Shown here piece by piece: positions 10,601 to 19,629 of a stretch of 64,000 bases of DNA. The position numbers were made by a program, and so were the translations under genes. The stretch comes from Pythium myriotylum (lineage: Eukaryota > Oomycota > Peronosporomycetes > Pythiales > Pythiaceae), in assembly GCA_023091665.1 (NCBI GenBank), contig JALJCQ010000028.1:558001-622000 (forward strand), read 5' to 3'. The number at the start of each line of letters is the position of its first letter. Within the stretch, counting starts at the first letter, position 1. Below the pieces are notes generated by a model that saw only the letters and a list, made by a program, of their open reading frames with translations, had not been told where the DNA came from and made no database searches.

Positions 10601-12392
10601 GCATGCCTTGAAAGTTTGGCGCGTGTATTTGCTCGATCGTCCATTTGTTGTGGAGACTGATCACAAGAGCATTGAGACTATTCTCACGCAGAAGACCACG
10701 AACAGAAGAATTGCCCGTTGGTTCAACGAACTTGCTGAGTTTCAACTCAGTTCAAGTGGATTCCAGGACATACGAATGACGTTGCAGACGCCTTGTCCAG
10801 GAACCCGGACTTTGAGCATAAAGCCGCTCAAGTCAGTTTAGATGATCTTCTGAAAGCAGCATCTAATAGAGAGATTGTTGCGACCATCGAGTCAAGTCCA
10901 GTTGCTGTCGAAGAGGCGACAAGGAAACTGTACAAGTCGGATCAGAAGACACGAGAAATCTTGACGAAAATTTCTGATGGTTCAACCGTGTTAAAGTATA
11001 GCGTAGTTGACGGACTCCTTTACTATCAGACACAAGAAGATGAAGAACCTCGACTCGTGATCCCCGACAATGAAGATCTGAAGAATCGTGTGGTTTATGA
11101 AAACCACGATGTTGTGACTGCAGGACACCCAGGATACTTCAAGACGTATCTAGCAGTCCAGAAGAAGTACTATTGGCCTCGTATGACCAAGTACATTCAG
11201 CTATGTGAACACTTGTGAAATGTGTCAGCGCATTAAGGTGAGGCAGATGAAGCCTCCAGGTCTACTCAATCCGCTTAGTATTCCATCGGGAAGATGGGTT
11301 GAGATCTCCATGGATTTCTTGGTAGCGTTACCAGAAACTGGAGATGGGCATGATGCTATTATGGTCATAGTTGATCGTTTGACCAAGCGTGCGAAGTTCA
11401 TCGAAACCCGCACAACCGCCACGGCAGAAGATACTGCTGATCTCTTCATGAAGCATTATGTGAAGGATCATGGCTTGCCCAAGACAATAGTTTCGGATCG
11501 TGACTCGAAGTTCACGTCGAAATTTTGGTCCTCAGTGACATCGATCCTGAAGACTACTCACAACCTTTCCTCAGGGTTTAGACCGCAGACAGACGGACAG
11601 ACAGAACGCACGAATCGTTTCATCGAAGACTATCTCAGAGGTGTTGTGAACCCGATCCAGAATGATTGGGATAAGTTTTTGCATCTAGCGGAATTCGCCT
11701 ACAACCGCAGAGTGCATTCGTCGATCGGCATGTGTCCCTTTGAAGCTGATCTTGGCTATGTTCCATACATGGCAGACGATATTGCTGCAGACCCAGGATT
11801 CAAAAAGTTGGATAAGGCTGCGCAGACATTCTTGCTTCGACAAGAAGTGTTTTTGAAGAAGGCAAAAGATGCAATTAGTGAAGCACAAGAGCGTATGAAG
11901 TCGTATTATGACAAGAATCGCCTGCATCAAGAGTTTGAAGTTGGTCAACTCGTGCTACTCGACGGCAAGAATCTTGATATTCGCCACAAAGGCTTTGCAT
12001 CGACAAGCAAATTGGCACCAAGATTTATCGGACCCTACCCCATCGTGAAGAAAGTCCATCAAGATTCGTATGAACTTGCCATGTCGAAGGATCTTCGTAT
12101 CCATCCCGTTTTCCGCACATCTTTGCTCAAGCCGTATATGAAGGATAACAAACGCAAACAGCAGACTACGAAGGTTTTGCTTGCGGACGGCATTACTGAA
12201 GGACAACTCATCGAAGCTGTCATTGGGCATCGGAAGATTCGTGGAAGAGACCAGTACAAGATACACTGGCTCGGAGAATCAAGACGTCAAGCCACATGGG
12301 AACCCGTTGAAAACCTGAAGCAGATTCCAAGTCTCATCGAAGCATACTGGAAGTCTGTGCAGGGGGCCTTCTCTCGAAGGGAGGTCATGTGA
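7668..12392 (+). pseudogene. gag-pol polyprotein gene, frame broken twice
   Basis: Starts at 7668 with an Arg-rich N-terminus (MSSRRAREVERE). In the first open stretch (to 10841) are: gag with a capsid-like region; a zinc knuckle CHACKKKGHISPDC (about residue 344); a retropepsin-like motif FVDNGCS (about 396) with Asn where Ser or Thr is usual; reverse transcriptase with IYFDDIYVF (about 780); and RNase H starting at MDASN (about 932). At about 10746-10753 the frame shifts by one missing base near the end of RNase H. The stretch to about 11198 carries the His-His half of the integrase zinc finger; one extra base at about 11197-11200 moves the frame again before its Cys-Cys half. The third stretch (to 12392) carries the integrase core (MDF..., SDRDSKF, TDGQTERTN) and a C-terminal chromodomain (IEAVIGHRKIRGRDQYKIHW...TWEP). 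Read as one gene it is inactive unless these are sequencing errors. Confidence 0.9.
12374..12387 (+). promoter_or_regulatory. Polypurine tract
   Basis: Purine-rich GAAGGGAGG at 12376-12384, three bases before the 3' LTR, at the usual site for plus-strand priming. It overlaps the end of the pol reading frame. Confidence 0.65.
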
Positions 12393-12875
12393 CGCAGCCA
12401 GAAAAGAATGGCTCGCGTCAGAAGGGTTAGGCAACGACCTTGATTTGGTTTCAGTATATTATACTGGAACTAGGTTACTACGATTAGTCCTGGAAGGATT
12501 ATGCACTGGGTGGTGTAAAAGCATCCCGAGAGTAATGGGTGATGCTGACCCGGCTGCAACACATTGGTGATGACGTAGTGACTATGCATACTGTATTCAA
12601 GAGATTGTAGGAGGGCTTACATATTAGTTGACATAGCTAACTTTGGATACTGAAAGTAAGGTATCTAGGACAGACGGCATCTAGGCACAGAGCACCCTAG
12701 AGGCCCACACAGAGGATAGGAAAACAAACTCTAACATCAATCTCACTTCTCAACTTGCTCTCAAGTCAACTAGCCTCAACTAGCCTCGACTAGCCTCGTC
12801 CAAGACCAAGCCAACCACCCAGCCAGCCAGCCCGCGTACTTGTCACCAGGAGCCCAGTACCCCACTTCTGTGACA
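12388..12875 (+). repeat. 3' LTR
   Basis: 488 bp, same ends and apparently the same sequence as 6392-6879. The pol stop codon (TGA, 12390-12392) lies inside its first bases. Followed by gtttc, the right half of the probable target-site duplication. Confidence 0.95.
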
Positions 12876-13191
12876 GTTTCCGCCATACCACGTTTGCTTT
12901 CTCAAGGCACTTGTTCGTAGCACTGGTCGATACAGCATTTTGACTCGAGTCTGTTGGTTACGGAATCGCGTGCAAGCGCTGTGCGCAGATTGCGCCGACC
13001 ACGGCTCCATACTTTGTCTCCATACAGTCGTTCACCATGATTGCGCACGACCAACCTCCCAGTGCACTCGCTCACATTGAAGAGAACGGAGAACCACGAT
13101 GAGAATCTCTCGGCCACGCCATTCTCCAATTTGCCTCCTTCTCTTCCGCCCCACCTCCCCGGCAATCCTCAAGTGAGCTCTTTTCTTGAAA
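12876..13191. other. Intergenic, 5' flank of hydrolase gene
   Basis: 316 bp between the retrotransposon and the hydrolase start. The element has inserted about 0.3 kb upstream of the start codon, so it could affect its promoter. Pyrimidine-rich just before the start. No gene seen. Confidence 0.5.
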
Positions 13192-14091
13192 ATGGCGACC
13201 ACGACCTCCAACACGCACTTTCCAGTGTTTTACCGCCGCGAAAGTCTCGACAGCGGCGTTCGGATCTTCTATCGCGAGGCTGGAGACCGCTCCAAGCCCT
13301 CGCTGTTGCTGCTGCATGGCTATCCGACGTCTTCTTTCCAGTTTCGCGAGTTGATCCCGCTGCTGGCCGACAAGTTCCACATTGTTGCACCGGATCTCCC
13401 GGGATTCGGCTTCACCAAGGTGTCTTCATCGGACGGCCACTCGTACGTCTACTCGTTCGACAACCTGGCGAAGACCATCAACGAGTTTACTGATGCCATT
13501 GGCCTGGAGCGTTTTACGCTGTACGTGTTTGACTACGGAGCACCAGTCGGACTACGAATTGCTCTGGCTCACCCGGAGAAGATCACTGGCATCGTGTCTC
13601 AGAACGGCAACGCGTATGAAGAAGGACTAGGCGATGCCTGGGCGCCCATCCAGGAGTACTGGGCCAACCCGACGCAGCAAAATCGCGACGTTGTTCGCAA
13701 AGCCATCCTGCACCTCGAGGGTACGCGATGGCAATACGAGCATGGAGTGCCCGAGCACCTGCTCGAGCGTATCGCACCGGAGACATACCACCTCGACCAC
13801 GCCCTCATGAGCATCGACAACAACCAGGAGATCCAGCTAGATCTCTTTCTTGATTACGCGAGCAACGTCAAACTGTATCCACAGTTCCAGCAATATTTTC
13901 GCGAGCACCAGGTCAAGACGCTTGTCATTTGGGGGAGCTACGACCCGTTCTTCACTCCGCCCGGCGCCCTCGCATTCAAACGCGACAATCCGAATGCCGA
14001 GGTGGAGCTGCTCGAAACGGGCCATTTCGCCCTCGAAACCCATGTCGAGCATATCGCCAAACGCATCCGTGAGGTCTTCGGGGACAAGTAG
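13192..14091 (+). CDS. Alpha/beta hydrolase, haloalkane-dehalogenase/epoxide-hydrolase type
   Basis: 299 residues, intronless. The fold signature HGYPTSS (His42) supplies the oxyanion region. The nucleophile is Asp114 in VFDYGAP, the position of the HDWG nucleophile of haloalkane dehalogenases and epoxide hydrolases. The acid is Asp251 in WGSYDPFF and the base His278 in ETGHFAL. An Asp nucleophile means attack through a covalent alkyl-enzyme ester, not a serine-esterase mechanism. No signal peptide or membrane segment. The start is the ATG at 13192 (an upstream TTG exists but is not needed). Substrate unknown; detoxification of reactive halides or epoxides is a family-based guess. Confidence 0.85.
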   Translation: MATTTSNTHFPVFYRRESLDSGVRIFYREAGDRSKPSLLLLHGYPTSSFQFRELIPLLADKFHIVAPDLPGFGFTKVSSSDGHSYVYSFDNLAKTINEFTDAIGLERFTLYVFDYGAPVGLRIALAHPEKITGIVSQNGNAYEEGLGDAWAPIQEYWANPTQQNRDVVRKAILHLEGTRWQYEHGVPEHLLERIAPETYHLDHALMSIDNNQEIQLDLFLDYASNVKLYPQFQQYFREHQVKTLVIWGSYDPFFTPPGALAFKRDNPNAEVELLETGHFALETHVEHIAKRIREVFGDK

Positions 14092-14839
14092 AGGACGACG
14101 TCAGGTGTCTGTCTCTCTTTGTGGGACCTTCGATCATCAACATTTTGGTACAAAGCGATGGTAATGATGATGATGAATGACATGAACAAACAGGCGCTCC
14201 TTCCTGTCCACCGCTTCAACGATCGTCTGTCACCCCTTTCTTGGCTACCGACACGACCTGATAATGGCATGTCAAATGGGACCACATTTCAATAATTTCT
14301 GTTATTTCAGCGCATTCAATCTTGCGTCGGCCTCCGAATCATCCACGAGGGAGGACTTGGACCTGGCGCGGTAGAACGAGAAGGTCGGCATCAATCCCAC
14401 CAGACCAGATTGTGACCGAACCTTTCAAACGACAGTGCCTTAGTATCTCAGTTGAGATATCGAAGGACGTGTAACTTTTGTTTTGGTCCCTCACAAGCTT
14501 CTCCTTTTGATATCTGCATCAAACCACTCAACAGAGTGAGACAGCGAAGGAAGACAGTGAAGTGAGTTTGTATTCATATTCTTCCTGGGGTTATCCCCCA
14601 CAGCGGTGGAAGAGCTTTCTAAACGGCTAGATGTCCTTGCTATCCCAAAATCAACGAGGCCGGTGCGACCGAAGAACCCACCCGCGAGTTCTTCGGATAT
14701 AATAGAGCGGCTGTTTTAGCCCGACCCGTTATCGAAGTGGCTAAGTGCCACTTCGCGAACTTTCTGCTTCGCAATGACGTGTCGCGGCGATTACGGCCTG
14801 GGCCATCCACGCTAACTGACTTTGCTTATCAGATGAACG
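14092..14839. other. Intergenic, no gene recognised
   Basis: About 0.75 kb of 3' flank of the hydrolase gene before the duplicated dienelactone-hydrolase region. It contains a small palindrome TATCTCA-gt-TGAGATA (about 14443-14458). Only short ORFs. Confidence 0.5.
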
Positions 14840-14849
14840 TATACGACCA

Positions 14850-14891
14850 GATCCTTTTCGTCATCTCTTTTAAGAGATGACGAAAAGGATC
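14850..14891. repeat. Perfect 20 bp inverted repeat (hairpin)
   Basis: Arm 1 is 14850-14869, spacer TT, arm 2 is 14872-14891; the arms are exact reverse complements (GATCCTTTTCGTCATCTCTT). In the intact copy only arm 1 is present. Arm 2 therefore starts an insertion of about 265 bp in this copy. Confidence 0.9.
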
Positions 14892-15209
14892 CAACGAACC
14901 AATGTGTTTTCCCCCTCGTGCGGCCACTTGCACCGTCTAGCGACGAAGATGGAGGATATGGAGGCGATCGATGCGATGTATCTACAAGGCTACTCACATG
15001 ATCGCCACCAAAGTTGGTGTTCATACCCACAACATCTATGTGTAATGGCCCAGCAAGTTTCAAGCCAATCTATGAAGTTCCGGTAATTTTCCTTGTTTGG
15101 AACTCCACACTGGAAGAACTGGTTGTTACAGAGATTGCGTGTTAAAGACAATGCTCATAGCTCACTCTTAAATTCCACATCTTCCCCAACAAAGTATCAA
15201 CCTCTCACG

Positions 15210-15968
15210 ATGAGCTGCTGCCCCGCCACCGCCGAGCCGCCACGAGCCACTGCTCCTCATTCCAGCACGACCGTCTCGATCGACAATATGAAGGTCTACC
15301 GCGCAGGGCCACCTACAGCGAGGGTCGGCGTACTGGCGCTTCCTGACATGGCCGGTCCCGACAGCGGCCGCTCCAAGCAAGACGCCGACCGGCTCGGCGA
15401 GCTCGGATACGTGGTGACGCTGCTGGACCTCGCGGACGGCGACTACAAGCCCACCAACCCGTTGGAGATCGTCGACTACCTCAAGAAATACGACTACGAC
15501 ACCGTGCTCTTGCCACGCATCTTGTAGACGATCGAGTACCTCGAGACAGAGGCTCAAGTCGACGTCATCGTGAGCTACGGCTACTGCTGGGGTGCCAGGA
15601 TAGGGGCAAGGCTCTCGGCCACGCCGGACCCGCTCTACCGCGGCCATGTCTCGTTCCATCCGTCGTGGTTTGCTGAGAACTTGCTCCACGGCGATGGAGG
15701 CATTGAAAAGGTGGCTCGACTTGTCCAAGTGCCGCAGCTCGTCCTCGCAGCACGAGACGACCCCGATAGCCTCAAGGAAGGAGACTCGGTGGACAAGATC
15801 CTCCGTGGACTGCCTCCCCAAGTGAGTACGTTGAGCAACGTCGTCGACTTCCCCGATTGCAACCATGGCTGGGTAAACCGCGGCGACCTGGAGGACCCGG
15901 CTATACGTCAAGGCGTCGACCGGGCCTGGGAGCTCGCACGCAAGTTTTTCGAGGCCGTCACGGCCTAG
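15210..15968 (+). pseudogene. Dienelactone hydrolase-like pseudogene (one nonsense codon)
   Basis: Same length (253 codons) and frame as the intact gene at 22400-23158, and highly similar along the whole length. Codon 106 (15525-15527) is TAG where the intact copy has AAG (Lys), which would cut the protein before the nucleophile. The rest is well kept: GYCWG with Cys126, ARDDPDS for the Asp, CNHGW for the His. No frameshift is present, so the stop is recent or the sequence is under-called. A sequencing error or readthrough cannot be excluded. Upstream, the conserved leader just before the ATG (CCACATCTTCCCCAACAA.GTATCAACCTCTCACG) is kept. Confidence 0.85.
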
Positions 15969-16312
15969 GTATCGTGGATTTGATCATTCGAGGGCTTGGG
16001 CGAGTCGCGCTGACACTGTCAACCGCTCGCGTTGAGAGAAGCAGAGATGAGAGACGAGAGGCCTAGTGTCCGATCTCCTGAAGAACAGGCTTGTTCAAAA
16101 GATAACCACAATATTCATTGAAATCCATGGCTTTAAACCCACACATCAGAGTCCCCACTGGCTCTTAAATGATGCTCTCCTCCTCCTTCCTCAAGAGGCA
16201 ATTGCACAGCCAAATGGACGATGAGTGCGAGGGACGTGGTCAAGTTCCTCTATAGGTAGAGGATCAGAGTGCATGATGTGGTTTGTTGGGATCTAAAACG
16301 ATGTTTCTTTGA

Positions 16313-16466
16313 GTCGCCCACGTCGCCGAAGCGGCCGTAGGAACTGTTGCGCGAGGCCGCAAGCTCCATGCCCATGACGGCGTCAGCGACGTTGACCAAG
16401 TGGTTGCGCCTTAGCGAGCCCTGGTGGAGCGTCACGTCGCCACTATCGAACACACGCTGCCCTCCG
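16313..16466 (-). pseudogene. Fragment of patatin-lipase 3' end
   Basis: On the minus strand this reads VTLHQGSLRRNHLVNVADAV and MELAASRNSSYGRFGDV, matching the last 50 or so codons of the lipase at 19630-22063 (TLHQGSLRRNRSVNVAGAV, MELAASRNSSYGRFGDV). The homology continues into the 3' flank but stops upstream at about 16466; no catalytic part is present. The original stop codon is changed (GACTCAAAG in place of GGCTGAGAG). It is the edge of the segmental duplication, not a gene. Confidence 0.85.
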
Positions 16467-17244
16467 TCCGTTGTTCGTGCGAGCACTGAGATCAACCACT
16501 CCGAGCTAAGGACAATCTGGTGGTGCATATTCTTCTGGGCTGCATGCTAGACGATAACCCCAGTGGGTCATCTTCAACAAGTATGTACTCACGCACGAAC
16601 CGCAATAATGCGCCGCACCGCTTTCACCTGCCCACATCTTTGGCGGGCGACACCAAGAAGGAGCTCGAGAGCCTCTATGTCTATAGAATGCTAACGATCG
16701 AGAGCTCGAGGGCCGTCGCAACGTTCTCTGCCTGTTCCGCCTTCCGGTGCATGGAAGCCTTCCACGAGGTGTTGGTCTCCCACTCCCGAGCCAGGAGACC
16801 TATTATCCAGACTCGAGGGTGGTATCCTGCACGGCATCCGTTGGCCGCGCGCTCTCGGTCCTCCGCCCTTTCTCGTGGCCGACCCCATGGCCTGCACTGA
16901 GAGCGTTCTAATACTAGTGTGGAGCCCTTGTTGACGACGCTCAAGTGGCTCACATGGCCCATGGACAGTTCGCAATGCTCCCTCGTCATCATCCGGCGCA
17001 ATCTCACTTGCGTAGAAAGGCACTCCCTCCTCCCCTCCCCATTGGCTCCCTTCTCCTCCATCCTCCACACCTGATTGGCGCGTAATTTACCACTTCCCCG
17101 ATTCCCCTTCCACGTCAACATCCAACGTTTGCACCCACGTGGGCGTGCGTTGAAGCTCGCCAACGTTGGCGGGCCGCCAACTCTCGTCCAACGCCAACTC
17201 GCCAACTCGTCCCTTGGGCCTTCATACCCCAATTGACCTCCTCG
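16467..17244. other. Intergenic, no gene recognised
   Basis: About 0.78 kb between the decayed duplicate and the acyl-CoA dehydrogenase start, presumably including its promoter. The last 150 bp hold repeated CCAACG/CGCCAACTC words. The long antisense ORF that crosses from here into the dehydrogenase is a shadow of GC-rich codon usage. Confidence 0.5.
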
Positions 17245-19159
17245 ATGGTGCTGCTCGCCGCGCTCCGCCGCTCGCGCCCCGCGCTGCGCCGCCTCGCCGC
17301 GCGCCAGCTGCAGACGGCCGCCGACGCCGCCGCCTCCGTCTCCTACGCGCGCGGGCTCTTTCTCGGCGTCAACAACGCCGCGCGCGCCTTCCCGTACCCG
17401 ACGCCGTCCGAGTCGGAGAAAGAGACGCTCCAGATGCTCGTGGATCCCGTCGCCAAGTACTTTGCCGGCATCGACGCGCGCCAGATCGACGAGACCAAGC
17501 AGATCCCCGACCAAGTGCTCAGCGACCTCAAGGAGCTCGGGCTCTTCGGCCTGCAGATCCCGGAAGAGCTCGAGGGCCTCGGGCTCTCGAACACGGGCTA
17601 CGCGCGCGTCTGCGAAGAGTTCACGGACGGCAGTCTGGCCGTGACCATCATGGCCCACCAGTCGATTGGGCTCAAGGGCATCCTGCTCAACGGCAACAAG
17701 GAGCAGCAGGCCAAGTACCTGCCCAAGCTCGCGTCGGGCGAGCACCTCGCGGCCTTTGCGCTCACGGAGCCCTCGAGCGGCTCGGACGCGGCGTCCATCC
17801 GCACGCGCGCCAAGCTCTCGGACGACGGCAAGCACTTTATCCTCAACGGCAGCAAGATCTGGATCTCGAACGGCGGCTGGGCCGAGATCATGACGGTCTT
17901 TGCGCAGACCGAGGTCGACGGCAAGGACAAGGTCACGGCCTTCATCGTCGAGCGCGGCTTTGGCGGCGTGAGCTCGGGCCCGCCCGAGGACAAGCTCGGC
18001 ATCCGCGGCTCGAACACGTGCGAGGTCTTTTTCGAGAACGTCAAAGTGCCGATTGAGAACGTGCTCGGCGGCGGCGCCGACGGCCGTGCCGGTGGGGCGG
18101 CTGGCGTCGGCCAGGGCTTCAAGGTGGCCATGAACATCCTGAACAACGGCCGCTTCGGACTCGGTGCCTGCGCCGGCGCCTCGCTGCGCCGCGTCATGTC
18201 CATGGCCGCCGAGCACGCGAACCAGCGCTCGCAGTTCGGCGCGCCGCTCGCCAACTTTGGTCTCATCAAGAAAAAGTTCGGCGAGATGACGCTCGATGCG
18301 TACGCGATTGAGTCGATGGCCTTCATGACCACGGGCATGATCGACCGCGGCGACCCGTCGACCGAGATCGAGGCCGCCATGTGCAAGGTCTACGGCTCGG
18401 AGGCGGCGTTCAAGGGCATCAACGAGTGCATCCAGGTGCTCGGCGGACTCGGGTTCATGAAGGACTACCCGTACGAGCGCCTCATGCGCGACTGCCGCAT
18501 CCTCTCGATCTTTGAAGGCACGAACGAGATCCTGCGCATGCTCATCGCGCTCAGTGGCGTCCGCGTACGTGCTTTTCTCTTTCTCTCTCTCACATGTCTG
18601 TGCCTCCCATCACTAACGTCTCTCCATTCTCTCTCTGTAGACTGCCGGCGACCGTCTCTCCGAGTTCGGCAAGCTGCTCAAGAACCCGCTCAAGGACCCG
18701 GCCGGTCTCACGAAGGAAGTCTCGGACCGCCTCCAGCGCAAGCTCTCGCCGGCGCCGCTCGAGGGCGTGCACCCGAAGCTCAAGGGCTCGGCGGACCAGC
18801 TCCAGAAGCGCACGGCCGAGTTCGGCGACGCCGTCGAGGACCTGCTGCGCCAGCACGGCAAGAAGATCGTGGACGAGCAGATGAAGCTCGAGCGCATCGC
18901 CGACTCGGCCATCGCGCTCTTCGCGATGACGGCGACGATCTCGCGCGCCAGCTCGGCGCTCGCGAGCAACTCGCCGACCGCGGCCCACGAGCAGCGCCTG
19001 ACCGAGCTCTACTGCGACGTGGCGTCGGAGCGCGTCGGCCGCCTGCTCACGGAGCTCAAGTCGCACGCGAAGGCGGACGAGCGCCTGCGCGCCATCGCCG
19101 ACGAGGTGCTCGCCGAGGGCAAGTACATTCCGAGCCACGCGACCGGCGTGAACGTCTGA
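17245..19159 (+). CDS. ACADVL: Very-long-chain acyl-CoA dehydrogenase, mitochondrial
   Basis: FAD enzyme of the first step of mitochondrial beta-oxidation, making trans-2-enoyl-CoA from long acyl-CoA. Exon 1 is 17245-18564 and exon 2 is 18641-19159, with a 76 bp GT-AG intron in phase 0; 612 residues against about 655 in human. The N-terminus ([22 protein letters not shown]) is a typical Arg-rich mitochondrial presequence. Seen in order: [12 protein letters not shown] (flavin/substrate binding), the middle beta domain, [34 protein letters not shown], and the catalytic Glu424 in [12 protein letters not shown]. The roughly 175-residue C-terminal extension (exon 2) separates VLCAD/ACAD9 from shorter acyl-CoA dehydrogenases. 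ACAD9 is the main alternative. The ATG at 17245 is the first in frame. Confidence 0.92.
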
Positions 19160-19629
19160 GGAGCTCCATCCCACGTCGGGTCGTCGGTTAGATTCCCGAA
19201 AGATTGCAATCTAAACGTTAACTTACACTTTTGGTTTTTTCTTTGTTTTTTTTTTCGTTTTCTTTTTTTCTTTCTAGACGACACTCGTGCGACAATCCAC
19301 CACGACGACCACCGGCACGAAACGGCGGATTCCAACGTGGGAAGTTAACGCCCGTTAACCTCCAGCGCTCACACCCGCCAACGCCCACGAGCGAATAGGG
19401 AACGCAAGTCTAAATTGGAGCGGTTGAAGTTGGACTCACCCCTTGCCACCACCTACTGGTTGAAGTCACCAGGCCGACAGCCGGCAGCTGGAGAGATAGA
19501 CCCACGGCGTCGGCGACGAAGAACACTCCCAGGAACCAACTTTGCGTGGAACAGTTCTCCGCGGAACCCCGGACGGCGTCCAGCGAACCGCGCGTCTCCC
19601 GGACCGAATCCAGAAATCCAGACTTTGCC
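19160..19629. other. Intergenic with T-rich tract
   Basis: 470 bp between the dehydrogenase stop and the lipase start, both on the plus strand. A T-rich stretch at about 19227-19276, 70-120 bp past the stop, probably belongs to the 3' end/polyadenylation region of the dehydrogenase. No gene seen. Confidence 0.5.

Larger units (their letters stand above)
6392..12875 (+). mobile_element. Ty3/gypsy LTR retrotransposon (chromovirus type), 6.5 kb
   Basis: Complete element with two 488 bp LTRs that begin TGTGAC and end GTGACA, a primer-binding site directly after the 5' LTR, a leader ORF, gag, protease, reverse transcriptase, RNase H, integrase and a C-terminal chromodomain. The pol order RT-RNaseH-IN marks Ty3/gypsy, and the chromodomain marks the chromovirus branch. 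The flanking 5-mers are gtctc (6387-6391) and gtttc (12876-12880): a target-site duplication with one mismatch. Two single-base frame breaks lie in pol. The LTRs look identical by eye, so the insertion is young. It separates the GBP-like gene from the hydrolase gene. Confidence 0.95.
14840..16466. repeat. Decayed copy of an inverted segmental duplication
   Basis: This stretch is the reverse complement, with indels, of about 21901-23270. Shared parts in order: upstream block TATACGA.CAGATCC.TTTCGTCATCTCTT, the dienelactone-hydrolase coding region, its 3' flank (GGCCTAGGTATCGT.GATTTG...ATTGAAATCCATGGCTT), the patatin-lipase 3' flank (TTTTAGATCCC) and the last 150 bp of the patatin coding region. 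This copy has a nonsense codon and an insertion; the other copy is intact. Confidence 0.85.

Noticed and set aside
10740..11215. Programmed ribosomal frameshifting in the retrotransposon pol
   Set aside because: The two breaks fall inside RNase H and inside the integrase zinc finger, not at gag/pol boundaries, and no slippery heptamer was seen. Simple indels or base-call errors fit better.
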